The notes: a model not told the origin generated them from the letters alone. A stretch of DNA of 64,000 nucleotides from an uncultured Pelagibacteraceae bacterium (GCA_902607945.1 CACLMD010000001.1:24272-88271), one strand, 5' to 3'; shown: positions 38,684 to 51,274, numbered from the stretch's first letter. Translations and numbers: made by a program.

Positions 38684-41600
38684 CTATTGATTTACTGGGG
38701 TTTCTGACGCTTCAATCTTTTCTTGTTCTGACAGAAATTTATTGTCATCTTCAAGAGCTTTTTTGTTCCATTTATTCTTTATATTACCTGTTCCAGCAGG
38801 GACCAATCTACCAACAATTACATTTTCTTTAAGTCCATTTAATGGATCAATTTTACCTTTAATAGCAGCATCAGTAAGCACCCTTGTTGTTTCTTGAAAT
38901 GAAGCTGCTGATATAAATGACTCTGTTTGTAGTGACGCTTTTGTAATACCCATTAATACTCTTTCACCAACTGCAGGGGTTTTCCCTTCAGCTTTTAATT
39001 TTTCATTATTAATGTCAAACTTAATTCGATCTATAATTTCTCCTGGTAAATATGACGAATCTCCTGAATTCTTAACTTCAATTTTTTTCAACATTTGTCT
39101 TAATATTGTTTCTATATGTTTATCATTAATAATTACACCTTGTAATCTATAAACTTCTTGGACTTGATTTACAAAATATTCAGTTAAATCTTTAATACCC
39201 ATAATTCTTAAAATGTCATGAGGCAAAGGTTGGCCATCTAGAAGATATTCACCTTTTTTAATTCTTTCACCTTGATTAAAATTAATATGTTTTCCTTTAG
39301 GAATTAAATAATTTGATGGTTCAGCTCCATCTTCAGGAACAATTGAAACTTTTTGTTTTCCTCTTACTTCTTTTCCAAAAACTACTTGTCCATCATTTTC
39401 TGCGATGATAGCACTATCTTTTGCTTTTCTTGCTTCAAATAATTCAGCAACTCTTGGTAGTCCTCCAGTGATATCTTTAGTTTTTGTGGTTTCTTTTGGA
39501 AGTCTAGCAATTACATCTCCTGCTGAAACTTTTTGTCCATCTTTGACTGAAAGAATTGAATCTGGCACTAAGTAATATCTCGCTTCATTATCATCAGCTT
39601 TTTTAATTACATTTCCCTTATCGTCTCTTAATGTAATTCTTGGTTTTAAATCAGTGCTTTTAGATTGAGATCTCCAGTCTATAACAGACTTTGATGAAAT
39701 ACCTGTTGCATCATCTGTTGTTTCTTGAATTGAAACACTGTCAATTAAATCAACATAACTCGCAACACCACTTTTTTCGGCAATTACTGGAGTAGTGTAA
39801 GGATCCCATTCACAAATTTTAGTGTTAGCTTTTACCTTATCGTCATTTTTAAAAAATAATTTTGATCCGTAAGCTACTTTGTATATTGCAACTTGAACCC
39901 CATTGTCGTCTTCAATTGATAATTGAGTATTTCTTCCCATTACAATTAAGTTTTTCTTAGAGTCTTCTAAAATATTTGAATTAATAATCTTTAAAGTTCC
40001 CTCATTTTTAGTAACTATTTGAGAATCTTGTTTAACTGATGCTGTTCCACCAACGTGGAATGTTCTCATCGTTAACTGAGTTCCTGGTTCACCTATTGAT
40101 TGTGCAGAAATCATTCCGATTGCTTCACCTACATGAACCATTTTACCTCTCGAAAGATCTCTACCATAACATGTGGCACACACACCTTCTTTAGAACTGC
40201 ATGTCATTACTGAATAAACTTTTAGAGATTTAACACCACCTGCATCAATTTGATCGCATCCTGCTTCATCAATCATAGAAGATTTTTTAATTATAATATC
40301 ACCAGTAATAGGATTTTTCACATCAGCAGCTGTTACTCTACCAAGTGCTCTTTCTGATAGACTGACTACTACATTACCACCTTCTAAAATTTCAGATAAT
40401 TCAATAAATCCTGGGTTTTCACAATTAACTTTAGTTACTGTTAAGTCTTGAGCTACATCACAAAGTCTTCTAGTTAAGTAACCTGAACTTGCAGTTTTTA
40501 AAGCTGTATCAGCCAATCCTTTTCTAGCTCCGTGCGTAGAATTAAAATACTCTAAAGCTGTTAAACCCTCTTTGAAATTAGATATAATTGGACTTTCAAT
40601 AATTTCTCCTGATGGTTTTGCAATTAATCCTCTCATACCAGCTAATTGCTTCATCTGAGCAGCTGAACCTCTGGCTCCACTATCAGCCATCATAAATACT
40701 GAGTTAATTTTTAATCCTTCAGATGTTTTTTCTGTTGCTGAAATACCCTTCATCATTTCGCCAGCAACTTTGTCAGTACATTTTGACCATGCATCAACAA
40801 CTTTATTATATTTTTCACCTCTAGTAATTAAGCCTTCTGAATATTGAGTTTCATATTCAGCAATTAATTTTTTTGTATCATCAATAAGCTGTGTTTTGCT
40901 CTCTGGAATAACTAAATCATCTTTACCAAATGAGATACCTGCTTTAAAAGCGTGCTTAAATCCTAAATCTTTTAATTTATCACAAAAAATAACTGTGGTT
41001 TTTTGTCCACAAAATCTAAATACAATATCAATCACTTCCGAGACAACCTTTTTAGGCAATAATCTATCTATTAATGAAAATTTAATATCTTTATTTTTTG
41101 GTAATAGATTAGCTAATAAAAACCTTCCGGCTGTTGAAGTATATTTTTCAAATTTTTTGTTACCTTTATCATCTATTGTCTCAAATCTAGAGATTATTGT
41201 AGTATGAACCTTTATTTGTCCAGATGATAAAGCAAATTCAATTTGGTCAGCGTCAGTAAAATAACCTGCTGATTTATCAGTTAATGGCTCTTGAGATAAA
41301 TAATAAATTCCTAAAATCATATCCTGACTAGGAACAATTATAGGTTTTCCATTCGAAGGAGATAAAATATTATTTGTTGAAAGCATTAAAATTCTAGCCT
41401 CTAACTGTGCTTCCAAACTTAATGGAACATGAACTGCCATTTGATCACCGTCAAAGTCAGCATTAAATGCAGCACAAGTTAATGGGTGTAATTCTATCGC
41501 ATCACCTTCAATTAATTTTGGTTCAAATGCTTGAACACCTAATCTATGCAGTGTTGGAGCTCTATTAAGTAAAACTGGATGCTCTCTTACAATAAGTTCA

Positions 41601-42847
41601 AGTGCATCCCAAACCGCATTAGTTTCTTTTTCAACTAATTTTTTTGCCTGTTTAATTGTAGAAACTAGCCCTAATTTATTTAATCTTGCATATAAAAATG
41701 GTTTAAATAATTCCAAAGCCATTTTTTTTGGCAGACCACATTCATGAAGTTTTAAATCAGGTCCAACTACAATCACCGATCTTCCTGAATAATCAACACG
41801 TTTTCCAAGTAAGTTTTGTCTAAATCTACCTTGTTTACCTTTTAACATTTCCGCTAAAGATTTTAGAGGTCTTTTTCCAGTTCCAGTAATAACCCTGCCT
41901 CGTCTACCATTATCAAATAATGCATCAACAGACTCTTGAAGCATTCTTTTTTCATTTCTAACAATAATATCTGGTGCTTTAAGATCCATTAACCTTTTCA
42001 AACGATTGTTTCTGTTTATTACTCTTCTATATAAATCGTTTAAATCTGATGTAGCAAACCTTCCACCATCCAATGGTACAAGTGGTCTTAATTCAGGTGG
42101 GATTACTGGTACAACTGTCATAATCATCCATTCAGGTTTTTGACCTGTTTCAATAAACGACTCTATTAGTTTTAATCTTTTAATTGCTCTTTCTTCATTA
42201 ACTTTAGACTTTGTTTCTTTGATATAATTAACTAAATTTTTTCTTTCTTGTTCTAGATCTAAGTTTTTAAGCATCTCAAGAACAGCTTCTGCGCCAATAC
42301 CTGCGGTGAAAGACTCTTCACCAAATTCATCTTGATATTTCGCTAATTCTTCCTCATTTAAAAGTTGGTTTTTTTGTAAACCAGTTAATCCAGGTTCTAC
42401 AACTATAAAGTTTTCAAAATATAATACTCTTTCAATTTCTTTTAACTTCATATCAACTGCTAAGGCAATTCTACTAGGTAAAGATTTTAAAAACCAAATA
42501 TGAGCAACTGGAGTAGCAAGATTAATGTGGCCCATTCTTTCTCTTCGAACATTAGATTTTGTAATCTCAACACCACATTTTTCGCAAATAATTCCTCTAA
42601 ACTTCATACGTTTGTATTTTCCACACAAACATTCATAATCTTTTATTGGACCAAAAATTCTTGCACAAAATAAACCATCTTTTTCTGGTCTAAATGTTCT
42701 ATAATTAATTGTTTCTGGTTTCTTAATTTCCCCATACGTCCATGATTTTATCTTTTCAGGACTTGCTAAAGAAATTTTAATACTACTAAAATTTTGAGCT
42801 TCTGAGATTTCTGTATTTTTAAAAAGGTCAGCTAATTCTTTTTTCAT
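38684..42847 (-). CDS. rpoC: RNA polymerase beta-prime subunit
   Basis: Beta-prime, 1387 residues, carries the catalytic magnesium site in [20 protein letters not shown]. The N-terminal zinc site is seen as [20 protein letters not shown] and the second zinc site as [20 protein letters not shown]. The trigger-loop region has [17 protein letters not shown]. Close to the E. coli length (1407). It starts two bases after rpoB. Confidence 0.98.
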   Translation of the reverse strand: MKKELADLFKNTEISEAQNFSSIKISLASPEKIKSWTYGEIKKPETINYRTFRPEKDGLFCARIFGPIKDYECLCGKYKRMKFRGIICEKCGVEITKSNVRRERMGHINLATPVAHIWFLKSLPSRIALAVDMKLKEIERVLYFENFIVVEPGLTGLQKNQLLNEEELAKYQDEFGEESFTAGIGAEAVLEMLKNLDLEQERKNLVNYIKETKSKVNEERAIKRLKLIESFIETGQKPEWMIMTVVPVIPPELRPLVPLDGGRFATSDLNDLYRRVINRNNRLKRLMDLKAPDIIVRNEKRMLQESVDALFDNGRRGRVITGTGKRPLKSLAEMLKGKQGRFRQNLLGKRVDYSGRSVIVVGPDLKLHECGLPKKMALELFKPFLYARLNKLGLVSTIKQAKKLVEKETNAVWDALELIVREHPVLLNRAPTLHRLGVQAFEPKLIEGDAIELHPLTCAAFNADFDGDQMAVHVPLSLEAQLEARILMLSTNNILSPSNGKPIIVPSQDMILGIYYLSQEPLTDKSAGYFTDADQIEFALSSGQIKVHTTIISRFETIDDKGNKKFEKYTSTAGRFLLANLLPKNKDIKFSLIDRLLPKKVVSEVIDIVFRFCGQKTTVIFCDKLKDLGFKHAFKAGISFGKDDLVIPESKTQLIDDTKKLIAEYETQYSEGLITRGEKYNKVVDAWSKCTDKVAGEMMKGISATEKTSEGLKINSVFMMADSGARGSAAQMKQLAGMRGLIAKPSGEIIESPIISNFKEGLTALEYFNSTHGARKGLADTALKTASSGYLTRRLCDVAQDLTVTKVNCENPGFIELSEILEGGNVVVSLSERALGRVTAADVKNPITGDIIIKKSSMIDEAGCDQIDAGGVKSLKVYSVMTCSSKEGVCATCYGRDLSRGKMVHVGEAIGMISAQSIGEPGTQLTMRTFHVGGTASVKQDSQIVTKNEGTLKIINSNILEDSKKNLIVMGRNTQLSIEDDNGVQVAIYKVAYGSKLFFKNDDKVKANTKICEWDPYTTPVIAEKSGVASYVDLIDSVSIQETTDDATGISSKSVIDWRSQSKSTDLKPRITLRDDKGNVIKKADDNEARYYLVPDSILSVKDGQKVSAGDVIARLPKETTKTKDITGGLPRVAELFEARKAKDSAIIAENDGQVVFGKEVRGKQKVSIVPEDGAEPSNYLIPKGKHINFNQGERIKKGEYLLDGQPLPHDILRIMGIKDLTEYFVNQVQEVYRLQGVIINDKHIETILRQMLKKIEVKNSGDSSYLPGEIIDRIKFDINNEKLKAEGKTPAVGERVLMGITKASLQTESFISAASFQETTRVLTDAAIKGKIDPLNGLKENVIVGRLVPAGTGNIKNKWNKKALEDDNKFLSEQEKIEASETPVNQ

Positions 42848-42849
42848 GA

Positions 42850-45800
42850 TTAGTTTAACTCCACATTTAATGCTAGGGATTTGATTTCTTTTACTAAAAC
42901 GTTAAATGACTCAGGTATACCTGACTCAAAGTTTTCTTCACCCTTAACAATTGTTTCATAAACTTTTACCCTGCCAGCTACATCATCTGATTTAACAGTT
43001 AAAATTTCTTGTAAAGTATAAGATGCACCATAGGCTTCAAGTGCCCAAACTTCCATTTCACCAAATCTTTGTCCTCCTAATTGAGCTTTACCACCTAATG
43101 GCTGCTGAGTTACTAGACTGTAAGGTCCTGTTGATCTTGCATGAATTTTATCTTCAACTAAATGATGAAGTTTTAACATGTAGATAATCCCAACTGTTAC
43201 AGGTCTATCAAACTTTTCACCTGTTCTTCCATCCCATAAATATGTTTGACCTGAGCCTGGAAGATTAGCCAGTTCTAGCATTTTTGTTACATCTCTTTCT
43301 TTAGCTCCATCAAATACTGGTGTTGAAATTGCAATACCATTTTGCAAATTTTCACACAAATCTCTAAATTCTGTTTTGTTTAATTTTTCAACTTTTTCAT
43401 CAAATATTTCTTCACCATAAACTGATTTTAAAAATTTTGAAATTTTTTCAGTTTTTTCAAATTTTTTATTGTTTTCATTAACTAATTTTCTAACCTCTTC
43501 ACCAAATTCTTTACAAGCCCAGCCTAGATGAGTTTCTAAAATTTGTCCTACATTCATACGACTTGGTACACCTAATGGATTTAAAACTATATCAACTGGT
43601 CTTCCATCTTCTCTGTATGGCATGTCTTCTACTGGTACAATTTTACTTACAACACCCTTATTTCCATGTCTTCCAGACATTTTATCTCCCGGCCTTAATC
43701 TTCTTTTTATGGCTACAAAAACTTTAACCATTTTCATAACACTTGGTAATAAATCATCACCACTTCTGATTTTTAAAACTTTATCTTCAAATCTTTCTGT
43801 AATGTCTTGTTTAGCTTTATTATATTGATCTTTAAGCTGAGCTAGAGTTGCTTCGTTTTTGTCATTTCCCACAACAATCTTAAAAACATCATTAATTGTT
43901 AATTTATTGATATTTTCAAAATTAAGCTTTGAACCTGATTCAAGGTCTTTGATTTTTTTGGTTAAAGACTCTCCTGATAAAAACTGGGCAGCTCTTTGCT
44001 TAATACTTCTTTCAAGAATCTCTTCTTCAACAATTTTATCTTGTTGAACTTGATCAATTTCAGCTCTTTCGATTGTAATTGATCTTTCATCTTTTTCAAT
44101 ACCATGTCTATTGAAAACTTTAACATCAACAACAGTACCACTGCTACCTCTAGACATTCTCAAGGAAGTATCAGTAACATCAATTGCTTTTTCACCAAAA
44201 ATTGATCTCAATAATTTTTCTTCTGGTCCTGAAGCTGAGTCACCTTTAGGAGTAACCTTACCAACCAATATATCACCAGCATTGACCTCTGCACCTATAT
44301 AAACTATTCCTGATTCATCTAAATTTTTTAAAGCCTCTTCATTTACATTAGGAATATCTCTTGTAATTTCTTCTTCTCCTAATTTTGTATCTCTCGCCAT
44401 AATTTCATATTCTACAATATGTACTGAAGTAAAAACATCATCTGTTACGCATCTTTCAGAAATTAAAATTGAGTCTTCAAAATTATATCCTTGCCATGGC
44501 ATAAAAGCTACCGTCACATTTTTACCTAATGCTAACTCACCTAATCTTGTTGATGGTCCATCTGCAATTATATCACCTGATTTTACTTTATCTCCAACTC
44601 TAACTAAAGGTCTTTGATTAATACAAGTATTTTGATTTGATCTTTTAAATTTTTGTAAGTTATAAATATCTACACTTGATTTTGTAAAGTCTGTTTCTTC
44701 AGTAACTTTAACAACAATTCTTTTACCATCAATTTTGTCAACTACTCCTTCTCTCTTTGCAACAATTGTTACGCCTGAGTCTAAAGCAACATCACTTTCA
44801 ATTCCAGTTCCTACTAATGGGGACTCGGGCTTTAACAGTGGCACTGCTTGCCTCATCATATTTGATCCCATGAGAGCTCTATTTGCATCATCATTTTCTA
44901 AAAATGGTATCAGTGAAGCTGCAACTGAAACAAGTTGTTTAGGTGATACATCAATATAATCAATTGTTTCTGGTTTTGATAATAAGAAGTTTAAATTTTG
45001 TCTGCAAGAAACTAGTTCTTCTATAATTTTACCATTTTTATCAATTTTGGTATTTGCTTGTGCAATTGTAAATTTAGTTTCCTCCATTGCAGATAAGTAT
45101 TCAACCTTATCCTGTACAACGCCTTCTTTTACTCTTTTATACGGACTTTCAATAAAACCATATTTATTAATCTTTGCATAAGTTGATAAACTATTAATCA
45201 ATCCAATGTTTGGGCCCTCAGGTGTTTCAATTGGGCAAATTCTTCCATAATGAGTTGGATGAACATCACGCACCTCAAAGCCTGCTCTTTCTCTGGTTAA
45301 TCCACCTGGACCTAATGCAGAAACTCTTCTTTTGTGAGTAATTTCAGATAATGGATTTGTTTGATCCATAAATTGAGATAATTGAGAGCTTGCAAAAAAA
45401 TCTTTTAACGAAACAGTTAATGGTTTTGCATTGATTAAATCTTGAGGCATAGCAGACTCAACATCTAAGGTAGTCATTTTTTCCTTGATAGCTCTTTCCA
45501 TCCGGTAAACACCAATTCTGGCTTGGTTTTCGACTAGCTCTCCAACTGATCTTACTCTTCTATTTCCTAAATGATCAATATCATCAACTTCATCTTTACC
45601 ATCTCTTAAATCTAACATTTTATGAATAATAGCTATTATGTCATCATTTCTTAAAATTGTAATTTTGTCTGAACATTCTAAATTTAATCTAGAGTTCATT
45701 TTAACTCTTCCAACATCAGAGAGGTCATATCTATCTGAACTAAAAAAAAGATTATTAAAAATTTGAGTAGCAATTTCTATTGTAGGTGGTTCACCAGGTC

Positions 45801-46935
45801 TTAACATTTTATAAATTTCGGTAATTGCTTCTTCTTTTGAATTATTTTTATCATTTAAAATTGTGTTTAATAAATAAGGGCCTTTATTTATTAAATTTGT
45901 AACTGAAATTTCTAAAGTATGAATTTTTGCATCTAGTATCTTTTCGATAATAGTATCATTTAGCTCGGTGCCAATCTTAAATATATCACCATCTTCTTCA
46001 CTAACTTTAATATCACTATGTAAAAATTTACCATATAAGGTCTCTCTTGATACTAAAATATCTTTTAATCCATCATTTGAAAGTTTTTTTGCATTTAGAT
46101 AGTTAATTTTTTCTCCTAGCTTAATTACTACTTTACCAGTTTTTGCATCAATTACTTCCTCAGAAAAATTTTTAGCCTTGTAATTCTCAGGGTTAAATTT
46201 TGTTTTCCATTTTTCAGTCTTTGAATCAAATGTAAATTGTTCTTTTTTATAAAACTCATTGGCAATTTCTGATTTTGTATGACCTAAAGCTATTAATAAA
46301 GTAGAGGCAAAAATTTTCTTTTTCCTATCAATTTTAAAATATAAAAAATCTTTAACATCATACTCAAAATCTAACCAAGAACCTCTATTTGGAATTACTC
46401 TGCAATTAAAGAGTAGTTTACCACTTGCATGCGTTTTACCCTTATCATGATCAAAAAATACACCTGGACTTCTATGCATTTGGTTCACAACTACTCTTTG
46501 CACACCATTGGTTATAAAAGTACCGCTATTAGTCATCATAGGTACTTCACCCATGTAAACTTCTTGTTCTTTTGCCGACAAAATATCTTTAGTGTTGTCA
46601 TCTTGATTGATGTCATAAACAACTAATCTTAAAATACATTTTAATGCTGATGAATAAGTAAGACCTCTTGCAATACATTCATCAACATCAAATTTAGGTT
46701 TATCTAATTTATATGATACGTATTCTAATGTTGCTTTGTCATTTAAATCTTCAATGGGAAATATACCTTTAAAAACTCTATCAAAACCTTTTGATAGTTC
46801 CGCTTCTGCGTTAAAATCTGTTAGCTCATCGTAAGAGTTTTTTTGAACCTCAATAAGATTAGGAATAGATAAACTTTCTTTTAGCTTACCAAAACTTTTT
46901 CTAATATTTTTTTTTTCAGTAAAAGATATTTGCAT
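42850..46935 (-). CDS. rpoB: RNA polymerase beta subunit
   Basis: Beta, 1361 residues. Recognisable blocks are the rifampicin-region [40 protein letters not shown], and [20 protein letters not shown] near the active centre. The ATG ([10 protein letters not shown]) lies 12 bases after a perfect hairpin and has no clear Shine-Dalgarno sequence. The usual alphaproteobacterial plan is kept. Confidence 0.98.
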   Translation of the reverse strand: MQISFTEKKNIRKSFGKLKESLSIPNLIEVQKNSYDELTDFNAEAELSKGFDRVFKGIFPIEDLNDKATLEYVSYKLDKPKFDVDECIARGLTYSSALKCILRLVVYDINQDDNTKDILSAKEQEVYMGEVPMMTNSGTFITNGVQRVVVNQMHRSPGVFFDHDKGKTHASGKLLFNCRVIPNRGSWLDFEYDVKDFLYFKIDRKKKIFASTLLIALGHTKSEIANEFYKKEQFTFDSKTEKWKTKFNPENYKAKNFSEEVIDAKTGKVVIKLGEKINYLNAKKLSNDGLKDILVSRETLYGKFLHSDIKVSEEDGDIFKIGTELNDTIIEKILDAKIHTLEISVTNLINKGPYLLNTILNDKNNSKEEAITEIYKMLRPGEPPTIEIATQIFNNLFFSSDRYDLSDVGRVKMNSRLNLECSDKITILRNDDIIAIIHKMLDLRDGKDEVDDIDHLGNRRVRSVGELVENQARIGVYRMERAIKEKMTTLDVESAMPQDLINAKPLTVSLKDFFASSQLSQFMDQTNPLSEITHKRRVSALGPGGLTRERAGFEVRDVHPTHYGRICPIETPEGPNIGLINSLSTYAKINKYGFIESPYKRVKEGVVQDKVEYLSAMEETKFTIAQANTKIDKNGKIIEELVSCRQNLNFLLSKPETIDYIDVSPKQLVSVAASLIPFLENDDANRALMGSNMMRQAVPLLKPESPLVGTGIESDVALDSGVTIVAKREGVVDKIDGKRIVVKVTEETDFTKSSVDIYNLQKFKRSNQNTCINQRPLVRVGDKVKSGDIIADGPSTRLGELALGKNVTVAFMPWQGYNFEDSILISERCVTDDVFTSVHIVEYEIMARDTKLGEEEITRDIPNVNEEALKNLDESGIVYIGAEVNAGDILVGKVTPKGDSASGPEEKLLRSIFGEKAIDVTDTSLRMSRGSSGTVVDVKVFNRHGIEKDERSITIERAEIDQVQQDKIVEEEILERSIKQRAAQFLSGESLTKKIKDLESGSKLNFENINKLTINDVFKIVVGNDKNEATLAQLKDQYNKAKQDITERFEDKVLKIRSGDDLLPSVMKMVKVFVAIKRRLRPGDKMSGRHGNKGVVSKIVPVEDMPYREDGRPVDIVLNPLGVPSRMNVGQILETHLGWACKEFGEEVRKLVNENNKKFEKTEKISKFLKSVYGEEIFDEKVEKLNKTEFRDLCENLQNGIAISTPVFDGAKERDVTKMLELANLPGSGQTYLWDGRTGEKFDRPVTVGIIYMLKLHHLVEDKIHARSTGPYSLVTQQPLGGKAQLGGQRFGEMEVWALEAYGASYTLQEILTVKSDDVAGRVKVYETIVKGEENFESGIPESFNVLVKEIKSLALNVELN

Positions 46936-46947
46936 CTATATTTTAAA

Positions 46948-46967
46948 CTGATTAACGAATTAATCAG
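46948..46967 (-). promoter_or_regulatory. rplL-rpoB intergenic hairpin with UUCG loop
   Basis: The 54-base rplL-rpoB gap contains a perfect 8-base inverted repeat: CTGATTAA, four loop bases, TTAATCAG. On the transcribed (minus) strand the loop is TTCG, an unusually stable RNA tetraloop. Only a short AT stretch follows and no long U-run, so a partial attenuator or RNase processing site is more likely than a full terminator. In E. coli the same junction holds an attenuator and an RNase III site. It ends 12 bases before the rpoB ATG, so it could also affect initiation. Confidence 0.6.
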
Positions 46968-46989
46968 CTTGTGAAATCTTTCTATTAAT

Positions 46990-47355
46990 TTACTTAAGTT
47001 CTACTTTTGCGCCAGCTGCTTCTAACTTAGCTTTAATTTCTTCAGCTTCTTTTTTTGGAACACCGGCTTTAACTTCTTTAGGTGCACCTTCAACTAAATC
47101 TTTAGCTTCTTTTAATCCAAGCGAAGTTGCTGCTCTTACTTCTTTAATAACATTAATTTTTTTATCACCAGCTGACACTAACATGATTGTAAAGTCATCT
47201 TTATCCGCTGCTGCTTCGCCACCAGCTGCTGCTGCTGGAGCTGCTGCGGCCATTGGAGATACACCCCATTTTTCTTCTAATTGTTTTGAAAGATCTGCTG
47301 CTTCAGCAACAGTCAAACTTGATAAGTCTTCTATAATTTTATTTAGGTCAGGCAT
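46990..47355 (-). CDS. rplL: 50S ribosomal protein L7/L12
   Basis: L7/L12, 121 residues, the multicopy stalk protein that recruits GTPase factors. The N-terminal dimer domain ([20 protein letters not shown]), an Ala-rich hinge ([12 protein letters not shown]) and the factor-binding C-terminal domain ([20 protein letters not shown]) are all present. rplJ is five bases upstream. Confidence 0.98.
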   Translation of the reverse strand: MPDLNKIIEDLSSLTVAEAADLSKQLEEKWGVSPMAAAAPAAAAGGEAAADKDDFTIMLVSAGDKKINVIKEVRAATSLGLKEAKDLVEGAPKEVKAGVPKKEAEEIKAKLEAAGAKVELK

Positions 47356-47360
47356 ATTGT

Positions 47361-47882
47361 CTACTCTTTAGGTTTTGTTTCAGAAATTTCTGGGGTCAAA
47401 CTACTCATTTTTTCTGAGTGTGCAAGTAAAATACTTACTATTTTTGACGCTGAAGCATTTAATATTGCTATAATATTAGCTCGAGCTTCATCTAATGTAG
47501 GTAAATTAGCAACTTTTTCTACCCCTGCTTGATCTAAAACTTCATTGTCCATTATTCCGCCAATAAGCTTTAAATTTTCATTGTCTTTTGCAAATTTAGA
47601 AAGAATCCTTGCTGACATTATTGCATCTTCTCCAAAAGCGACTGCTGTAGGTCCTGAGAATAAATTTGATAAATCTTTGCACTTAGTTTTTTCTAAGGCT
47701 AATTTTGTTATTCTATTTTTTGTGATTTTAAAAATAATACCCTTTTCTCTCATTTTAGCTCTTAACTCATCAAGCTGAGGCATGGTTAAACCTTGGTAAT
47801 GTGTAACCATTACTGCTTTGCTATTTTCGAACTGAGTAGCCATCTCAGAAATATAATTTTTTTTCTGTTCCTTGTTCATCAT
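47361..47882 (-). CDS. rplJ: 50S ribosomal protein L10
   Basis: L10, 173 residues, anchors L7/L12 dimers and in E. coli autoregulates this operon. Typical segments are [40 protein letters not shown] and the C-terminal L12-binding helix. It starts two bases after rplA. Confidence 0.96.
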   Translation of the reverse strand: MMNKEQKKNYISEMATQFENSKAVMVTHYQGLTMPQLDELRAKMREKGIIFKITKNRITKLALEKTKCKDLSNLFSGPTAVAFGEDAIMSARILSKFAKDNENLKLIGGIMDNEVLDQAGVEKVANLPTLDEARANIIAILNASASKIVSILLAHSEKMSSLTPEISETKPKE

Positions 47883-47884
47883 GA

Positions 47885-48574
47885 CTATAATGCCTTACCT
47901 AATTTAACTTTATAAGAAACACCCATTGTTGATGTAGCAAAAGTATTTTTAATTAAATCACCTTTTAGAGTATTGTTAGATTTTTCTTTCTCTAGAGAGT
48001 CTAAAATTGCATTATAATTTTTTAATAATTGATCATCATTAAAAGATTTTTTACCAATACTTACTCCAATATTTCCATCTTTATCGTTTCTAATTTCAAC
48101 TTGACCAGATTTTGCATTTGTTACAGCTTCTTTTATATTTTCTGAAACAGAACCGAGTTTTGGGTTCGGCATTAATCCTTTTGGTCCCAAAACCTTTCCA
48201 AGTTTTGAAAGCTTAACCATCATACCTGGCGTACAAATTAATTTTTCAAAGTTTAATTCACCAGATTTAATTTTTTCTATAAATTCGTCACTTCCTACCA
48301 AATCTGCTCCAGCATCTTTTGCTTCTTGAGCTTTATTGTCTTCACAAACAACAGCGACTTTTACCTTTTTTCCAGTTCCACCTGGTAAGTTAACAACAGT
48401 TCTAATATTTACTTCACCTTTTTTTTGTTTGTTATTTATTTGAAAACTTAAATCTAAGGACTCATCAAACTTAGTTGTACAATTCTTTTTAAGTTCTGGT
48501 AATAACTTCTCTATAGGCTGAGCATTTTGATCTCTTGTTTTTTCAGGTAGTTTTTTAAATCTTTTAGATTTCAT
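47885..48574 (-). CDS. rplA: 50S ribosomal protein L1
   Basis: L1, 229 residues, the E-site stalk protein and, in E. coli, translational repressor of rplKA. Blocks include VVNLPGGTGKKVKVAVVCED, GADLVGSDEFIEKIKSGELN and PKGLMPNPKLGSVSENIKEA. One-base overlap with rplK. Confidence 0.98.
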   Translation of the reverse strand: MKSKRFKKLPEKTRDQNAQPIEKLLPELKKNCTTKFDESLDLSFQINNKQKKGEVNIRTVVNLPGGTGKKVKVAVVCEDNKAQEAKDAGADLVGSDEFIEKIKSGELNFEKLICTPGMMVKLSKLGKVLGPKGLMPNPKLGSVSENIKEAVTNAKSGQVEIRNDKDGNIGVSIGKKSFNDDQLLKNYNAILDSLEKEKSNNTLKGDLIKNTFATSTMGVSYKVKLGKAL

Positions 48575-49005
48575 TACTCTTTAACCTCTATACCCATTGA
48601 TCTTGCTGATCCTGAAATTATCTTAACTGCTTGATCTAAATCTAGAGCATTCAAGTCATTCATTTTTTGTTTAGCAATCTCTTCTGCTTGTTTTTTTGTA
48701 ATCGAAGCAACAATGCTTCTACCTGGTTCTTTTGATCCACTTTTTAATTTTGCTGCCTCTCTAATAAAAAAAGAAGCTGGTGGTGATTTAATTTTAAAAT
48801 CAAATTTCTTGTCCTTATAAACTGTAATTTCAACTGGAACAGGTTTACCTGCCATTGATTTAGTTTTGTCATTAAATGCTTTACAGAATTCCATGATATT
48901 AACACCACGTTGACCTAATGCAGGTCCTACTGGTGGAGCAGGATTTGCTTGACCACCTTTGATCTGTAACTTTATAAATCCACTAATTTCTTTTTTTGCA
49001 GCCAT
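48574..49005 (-). CDS. rplK: 50S ribosomal protein L11
   Basis: L11, 143 residues, part of the GTPase-associated centre and required for RelA-type stringent signalling where present. It has [32 protein letters not shown] and the C-terminal [14 protein letters not shown]. One-base overlap with nusG. Confidence 0.98.
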   Translation of the reverse strand: MAAKKEISGFIKLQIKGGQANPAPPVGPALGQRGVNIMEFCKAFNDKTKSMAGKPVPVEITVYKDKKFDFKIKSPPASFFIREAAKLKSGSKEPGRSIVASITKKQAEEIAKQKMNDLNALDLDQAVKIISGSARSMGIEVKE

Positions 49006-49535
49006 TAACTTGTTTTCTCCACTTGATTATATTCTAATTCTACTGGTGTTGGACGACCAAATATAGAGACTGAAACCTTAAGTCTAGATTTATCTTCATC
49101 AATTCCTTCTACCATTCCACTGAATGAAGCAAAAGGTCCATCTACTACCTGAACTTTTTCACCAATGCTATACTCTATACCAGATTTCGGCTGAGCCACA
49201 CCATCTTTTATTTGACCTAAAATTTTCTCAATTTCTTTATCAGAAACAGGAACAGGCATTCCTTTTGTGCCCAAAAAACCACTTACTCTCTTTATATTCT
49301 TAATCATATGGTAGATGCTATTATCCATTTCACTCTTAATTAATACATATCCTGGAAAATATTTTTTTTTTCTTTGAACTCTTTTTCCTCTTTTTACTTC
49401 AGTTACATCGTGAGTTGGAACAACAATCTCCTCAAATTTTTCTGAAATTTTAGCTTTTTCAGCTTCTTCTTTTATTAACCCAGCAACTTTATTTTCAAAA
49501 CTTGAGTGCGATTGAACAATATACCAATTTTTCAT
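49005..49535 (-). CDS. nusG: Transcription termination/antitermination factor NusG
   Basis: NusG, 176 residues, travels with RNA polymerase, stimulates Rho and links to S10. The NGN domain starts [20 protein letters not shown] and includes [20 protein letters not shown]. The C-terminal KOW domain has [20 protein letters not shown]. One-base overlap with secE. Confidence 0.98.
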   Translation of the reverse strand: MKNWYIVQSHSSFENKVAGLIKEEAEKAKISEKFEEIVVPTHDVTEVKRGKRVQRKKKYFPGYVLIKSEMDNSIYHMIKNIKRVSGFLGTKGMPVPVSDKEIEKILGQIKDGVAQPKSGIEYSIGEKVQVVDGPFASFSGMVEGIDEDKSRLKVSVSIFGRPTPVELEYNQVEKTS

Positions 49536-49726
49536 TATATACTTACCTTTAACAAGAGTTCTAAAAAAAACTTTAAAACTTGATCAAGAAGTAAAAAAAA
49601 TAAAGACATTACAACCGCCATGATAAAAACCATCAAAGCACCTTGTAAGGTTTCTTTCCAAGTAGGCCATGAAACTTTAAATGCTTCTTGTTTTACTTCT
49701 TGAATAAATTTAATTGGGTTTCTCAT
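49535..49726 (-). CDS. secE: Protein translocase subunit SecE
   Basis: SecE, 63 residues with a single membrane helix, which clamps SecY. It has the conserved amphipathic part IKFIQEVKQEAFKVSWPTWK followed by TLQGALMVFIMAVVMSLFFL. It is the short form, unlike the three-helix E. coli protein (127). It lies 17 bases downstream of tRNA-Trp. Confidence 0.96.
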   Translation of the reverse strand: MRNPIKFIQEVKQEAFKVSWPTWKETLQGALMVFIMAVVMSLFFLLLDQVLKFFLELLLKVSI

Positions 49727-49743
49727 ATTAATTAAGCTCTAAT

Positions 49744-49819
49744 TGGCAGGAGCGGAGGGACTCGAACCCTCAGCCTCCGGTTTTGGAGACCGGCGCTCTA
49801 CCAATTGAGCTACACTCCT
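49744..49819 (-). tRNA. tRNA-Trp (CCA anticodon)
   Basis: The minus strand folds as a full 76-base cloverleaf. The acceptor AGGAGTG pairs with CGCTCCT, the D arm contains AGCTCAATTGGTAGAGC, and the anticodon loop CTCCAAA reads CCA (Trp). The T arm is GAGGGTTCGAGTCCCTC, the discriminator is G, and CCA is encoded. It sits between tuf and secE, the common place for trnW in bacteria. Confidence 0.97.
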
Positions 49820-49829
49820 ATATATAGAG

Positions 49830-51020
49830 TTACTCTATAATTTTAGTTACTACTCCAGCTCCAACAGTTCTTCCACCTTCTCTAATGGCAAAATTTAATT
49901 TTTCAGACATTGCAATTGGTGTAATTAACTTAACTGTAAATTTAGCATCATCACCTGGCATAATCATTTCTGTACCAGCAGGTAATTCTACTTCCCCAGT
50001 AACATCGGTAGTTCTAAAATAAAACTGTGGTCTATACTTAGTAAAGAATGGAGTATGTCTTCCGCCTTCCTCTTTTTTAAGTACATAAGCTTGAGCTTCA
50101 AATTTAGTATGTGGCGTTACTGAACCAGGTTTACAAAGAACTTGACCTCTTTCGATATCATCTCTTTCAACACCTCTTAAAAGAACACCAACGTTGTCAC
50201 CAGCTTCACCTGAGTCTAAAAGCTTTCTAAACATTTCAACACCAGTACAAACTGATTTTTTGGTATCTCTAATACCAACAATTTCTATTTCATCACCAGT
50301 TTTAAGAATACCTGACTCAACTCTACCAGTTGCAACTGTACCTCTCCCAGAAATTGAGAAAACATCCTCTACAGGCATTAAGAAATCTTTATCTTTTGGC
50401 CTATCAGGTTGAGGAATAAAAGCATCAACATTTTTCATCAATTCTAAAATTGAATTTTTTCCAATTTCATCATCTCTTCCTTCCACTGCAGCAAGAGCTG
50501 AACCTTTAGCAATAGGAGTTTTATCTCCTGGGAATTTATATGAAGTTAATAACTCTTTTATTTCCTCTTCAACTAGATCAATCATTTCTTTATCGTCAAC
50601 TTGATCTACTTTATTTAAATAAACACATATCGCTGGAACACCAACTTGTCTTGCTAAAAGAATATGCTCTCTAGTTTGGGGCATTGGTCCATCAGCAGCG
50701 TTAACAACCAAAATTGCTCCATCCATTTGTGCAGCACCAGTAATCATGTTTTTTACATAGTCAGCATGTCCTGGACAATCTACGTGTGCGTAATGTCTTT
50801 TTTCAGTTTCATATTCAACATGTGCAGTAGAGATTGTAATACCTCTTTCTTTTTCTTCTGGAGCTTTATCAATTTGATCGTAAGCAACTGCTTTAGCACC
50901 ACCAGTTTCTGATAAAACTTTAGTGATAGCTGCAGTTAAAGTAGTTTTACCATGGTCAACATGGCCAATTGTACCAATATTACAATGCGGTTTATTTCTT
51001 ACAAATTTTTCTTTAGACAT
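49830..51020 (-). CDS. tuf: Elongation factor Tu
   Basis: EF-Tu, 396 residues, delivers aminoacyl-tRNA to the ribosome. GTPase motifs are [26 protein letters not shown] and NKVD; domain 2/3 blocks include [16 protein letters not shown] and [18 protein letters not shown] good Shine-Dalgarno (GAGGA) lies about ten bases before the ATG, one of the few clear ones in the window. It is the only tuf copy here and is placed between tRNA-Gly and tRNA-Trp rather than behind fusA. Confidence 0.98.
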   Translation of the reverse strand: MSKEKFVRNKPHCNIGTIGHVDHGKTTLTAAITKVLSETGGAKAVAYDQIDKAPEEKERGITISTAHVEYETEKRHYAHVDCPGHADYVKNMITGAAQMDGAILVVNAADGPMPQTREHILLARQVGVPAICVYLNKVDQVDDKEMIDLVEEEIKELLTSYKFPGDKTPIAKGSALAAVEGRDDEIGKNSILELMKNVDAFIPQPDRPKDKDFLMPVEDVFSISGRGTVATGRVESGILKTGDEIEIVGIRDTKKSVCTGVEMFRKLLDSGEAGDNVGVLLRGVERDDIERGQVLCKPGSVTPHTKFEAQAYVLKKEEGGRHTPFFTKYRPQFYFRTTDVTGEVELPAGTEMIMPGDDAKFTVKLITPIAMSEKLNFAIREGGRTVGAGVVTKIIE

Positions 51021-51064
51021 TACTTTTATTCCTCACATTCTTTTTTTTTATAATTTTTAATTCT

Positions 51065-51138
51065 TGGAGCGGGTAAAGGGAATCGAACCCTTACATCCAG
51101 CTTGGAAGGCTAGCGTTCTACCATTGAACTACACCCGC
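51065..51138 (-). tRNA. tRNA-Gly (UCC anticodon)
   Basis: A 74-base cloverleaf on the minus strand. The acceptor GCGGGTG pairs with TACCCGC, the D arm contains AGTTCAATGGTAGAAC, and the anticodon loop CTTCCAA reads TCC (Gly). The T arm is AAGGGTTCGATTCCCTT and CCA is encoded. It lies between tRNA-Tyr and tuf, with 44 bases to the tuf ATG. Confidence 0.97.
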
Positions 51139-51183
51139 ACAACCCCAAGAGTAACACTCCATATTATTTAAAATTTTATTGAG

Positions 51184-51269
51184 TGGTGGAGGGGGAAAGA
51201 TTCGAACTTTCGAAGACCGAAGTCAACGGGTTTACAGCCCGCCCCATTTGACCGCTCTGGAACCCCTCC
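51184..51269 (-). tRNA. tRNA-Tyr (GUA anticodon)
   Basis: An 86-base cloverleaf with a long variable arm on the minus strand. The acceptor GGAGGGG pairs with CCCCTCC, and the anticodon loop CTGTAAA reads GTA (Tyr). The T loop is TTCGAAT, the discriminator is A, and CCA is encoded. It is the first gene of the Tyr-Gly-tuf-Trp-secE transcript. Confidence 0.97.
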
Positions 51270-51274
51270 TTTTT

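Noticed and set aside
42850-46935. Several open antisense frames of 60-75 codons within rpoB and similar ones in gatB, trhO and rpoC
   Set aside because: They are mirror frames of highly conserved genes, have no independent start context and no recognisable protein family.
46948-46967. Full Rho-independent terminator after rplL
   Set aside because: The stem is AT-rich and no long U-run follows, and rpoB would otherwise lack a promoter in the remaining 12 bases.
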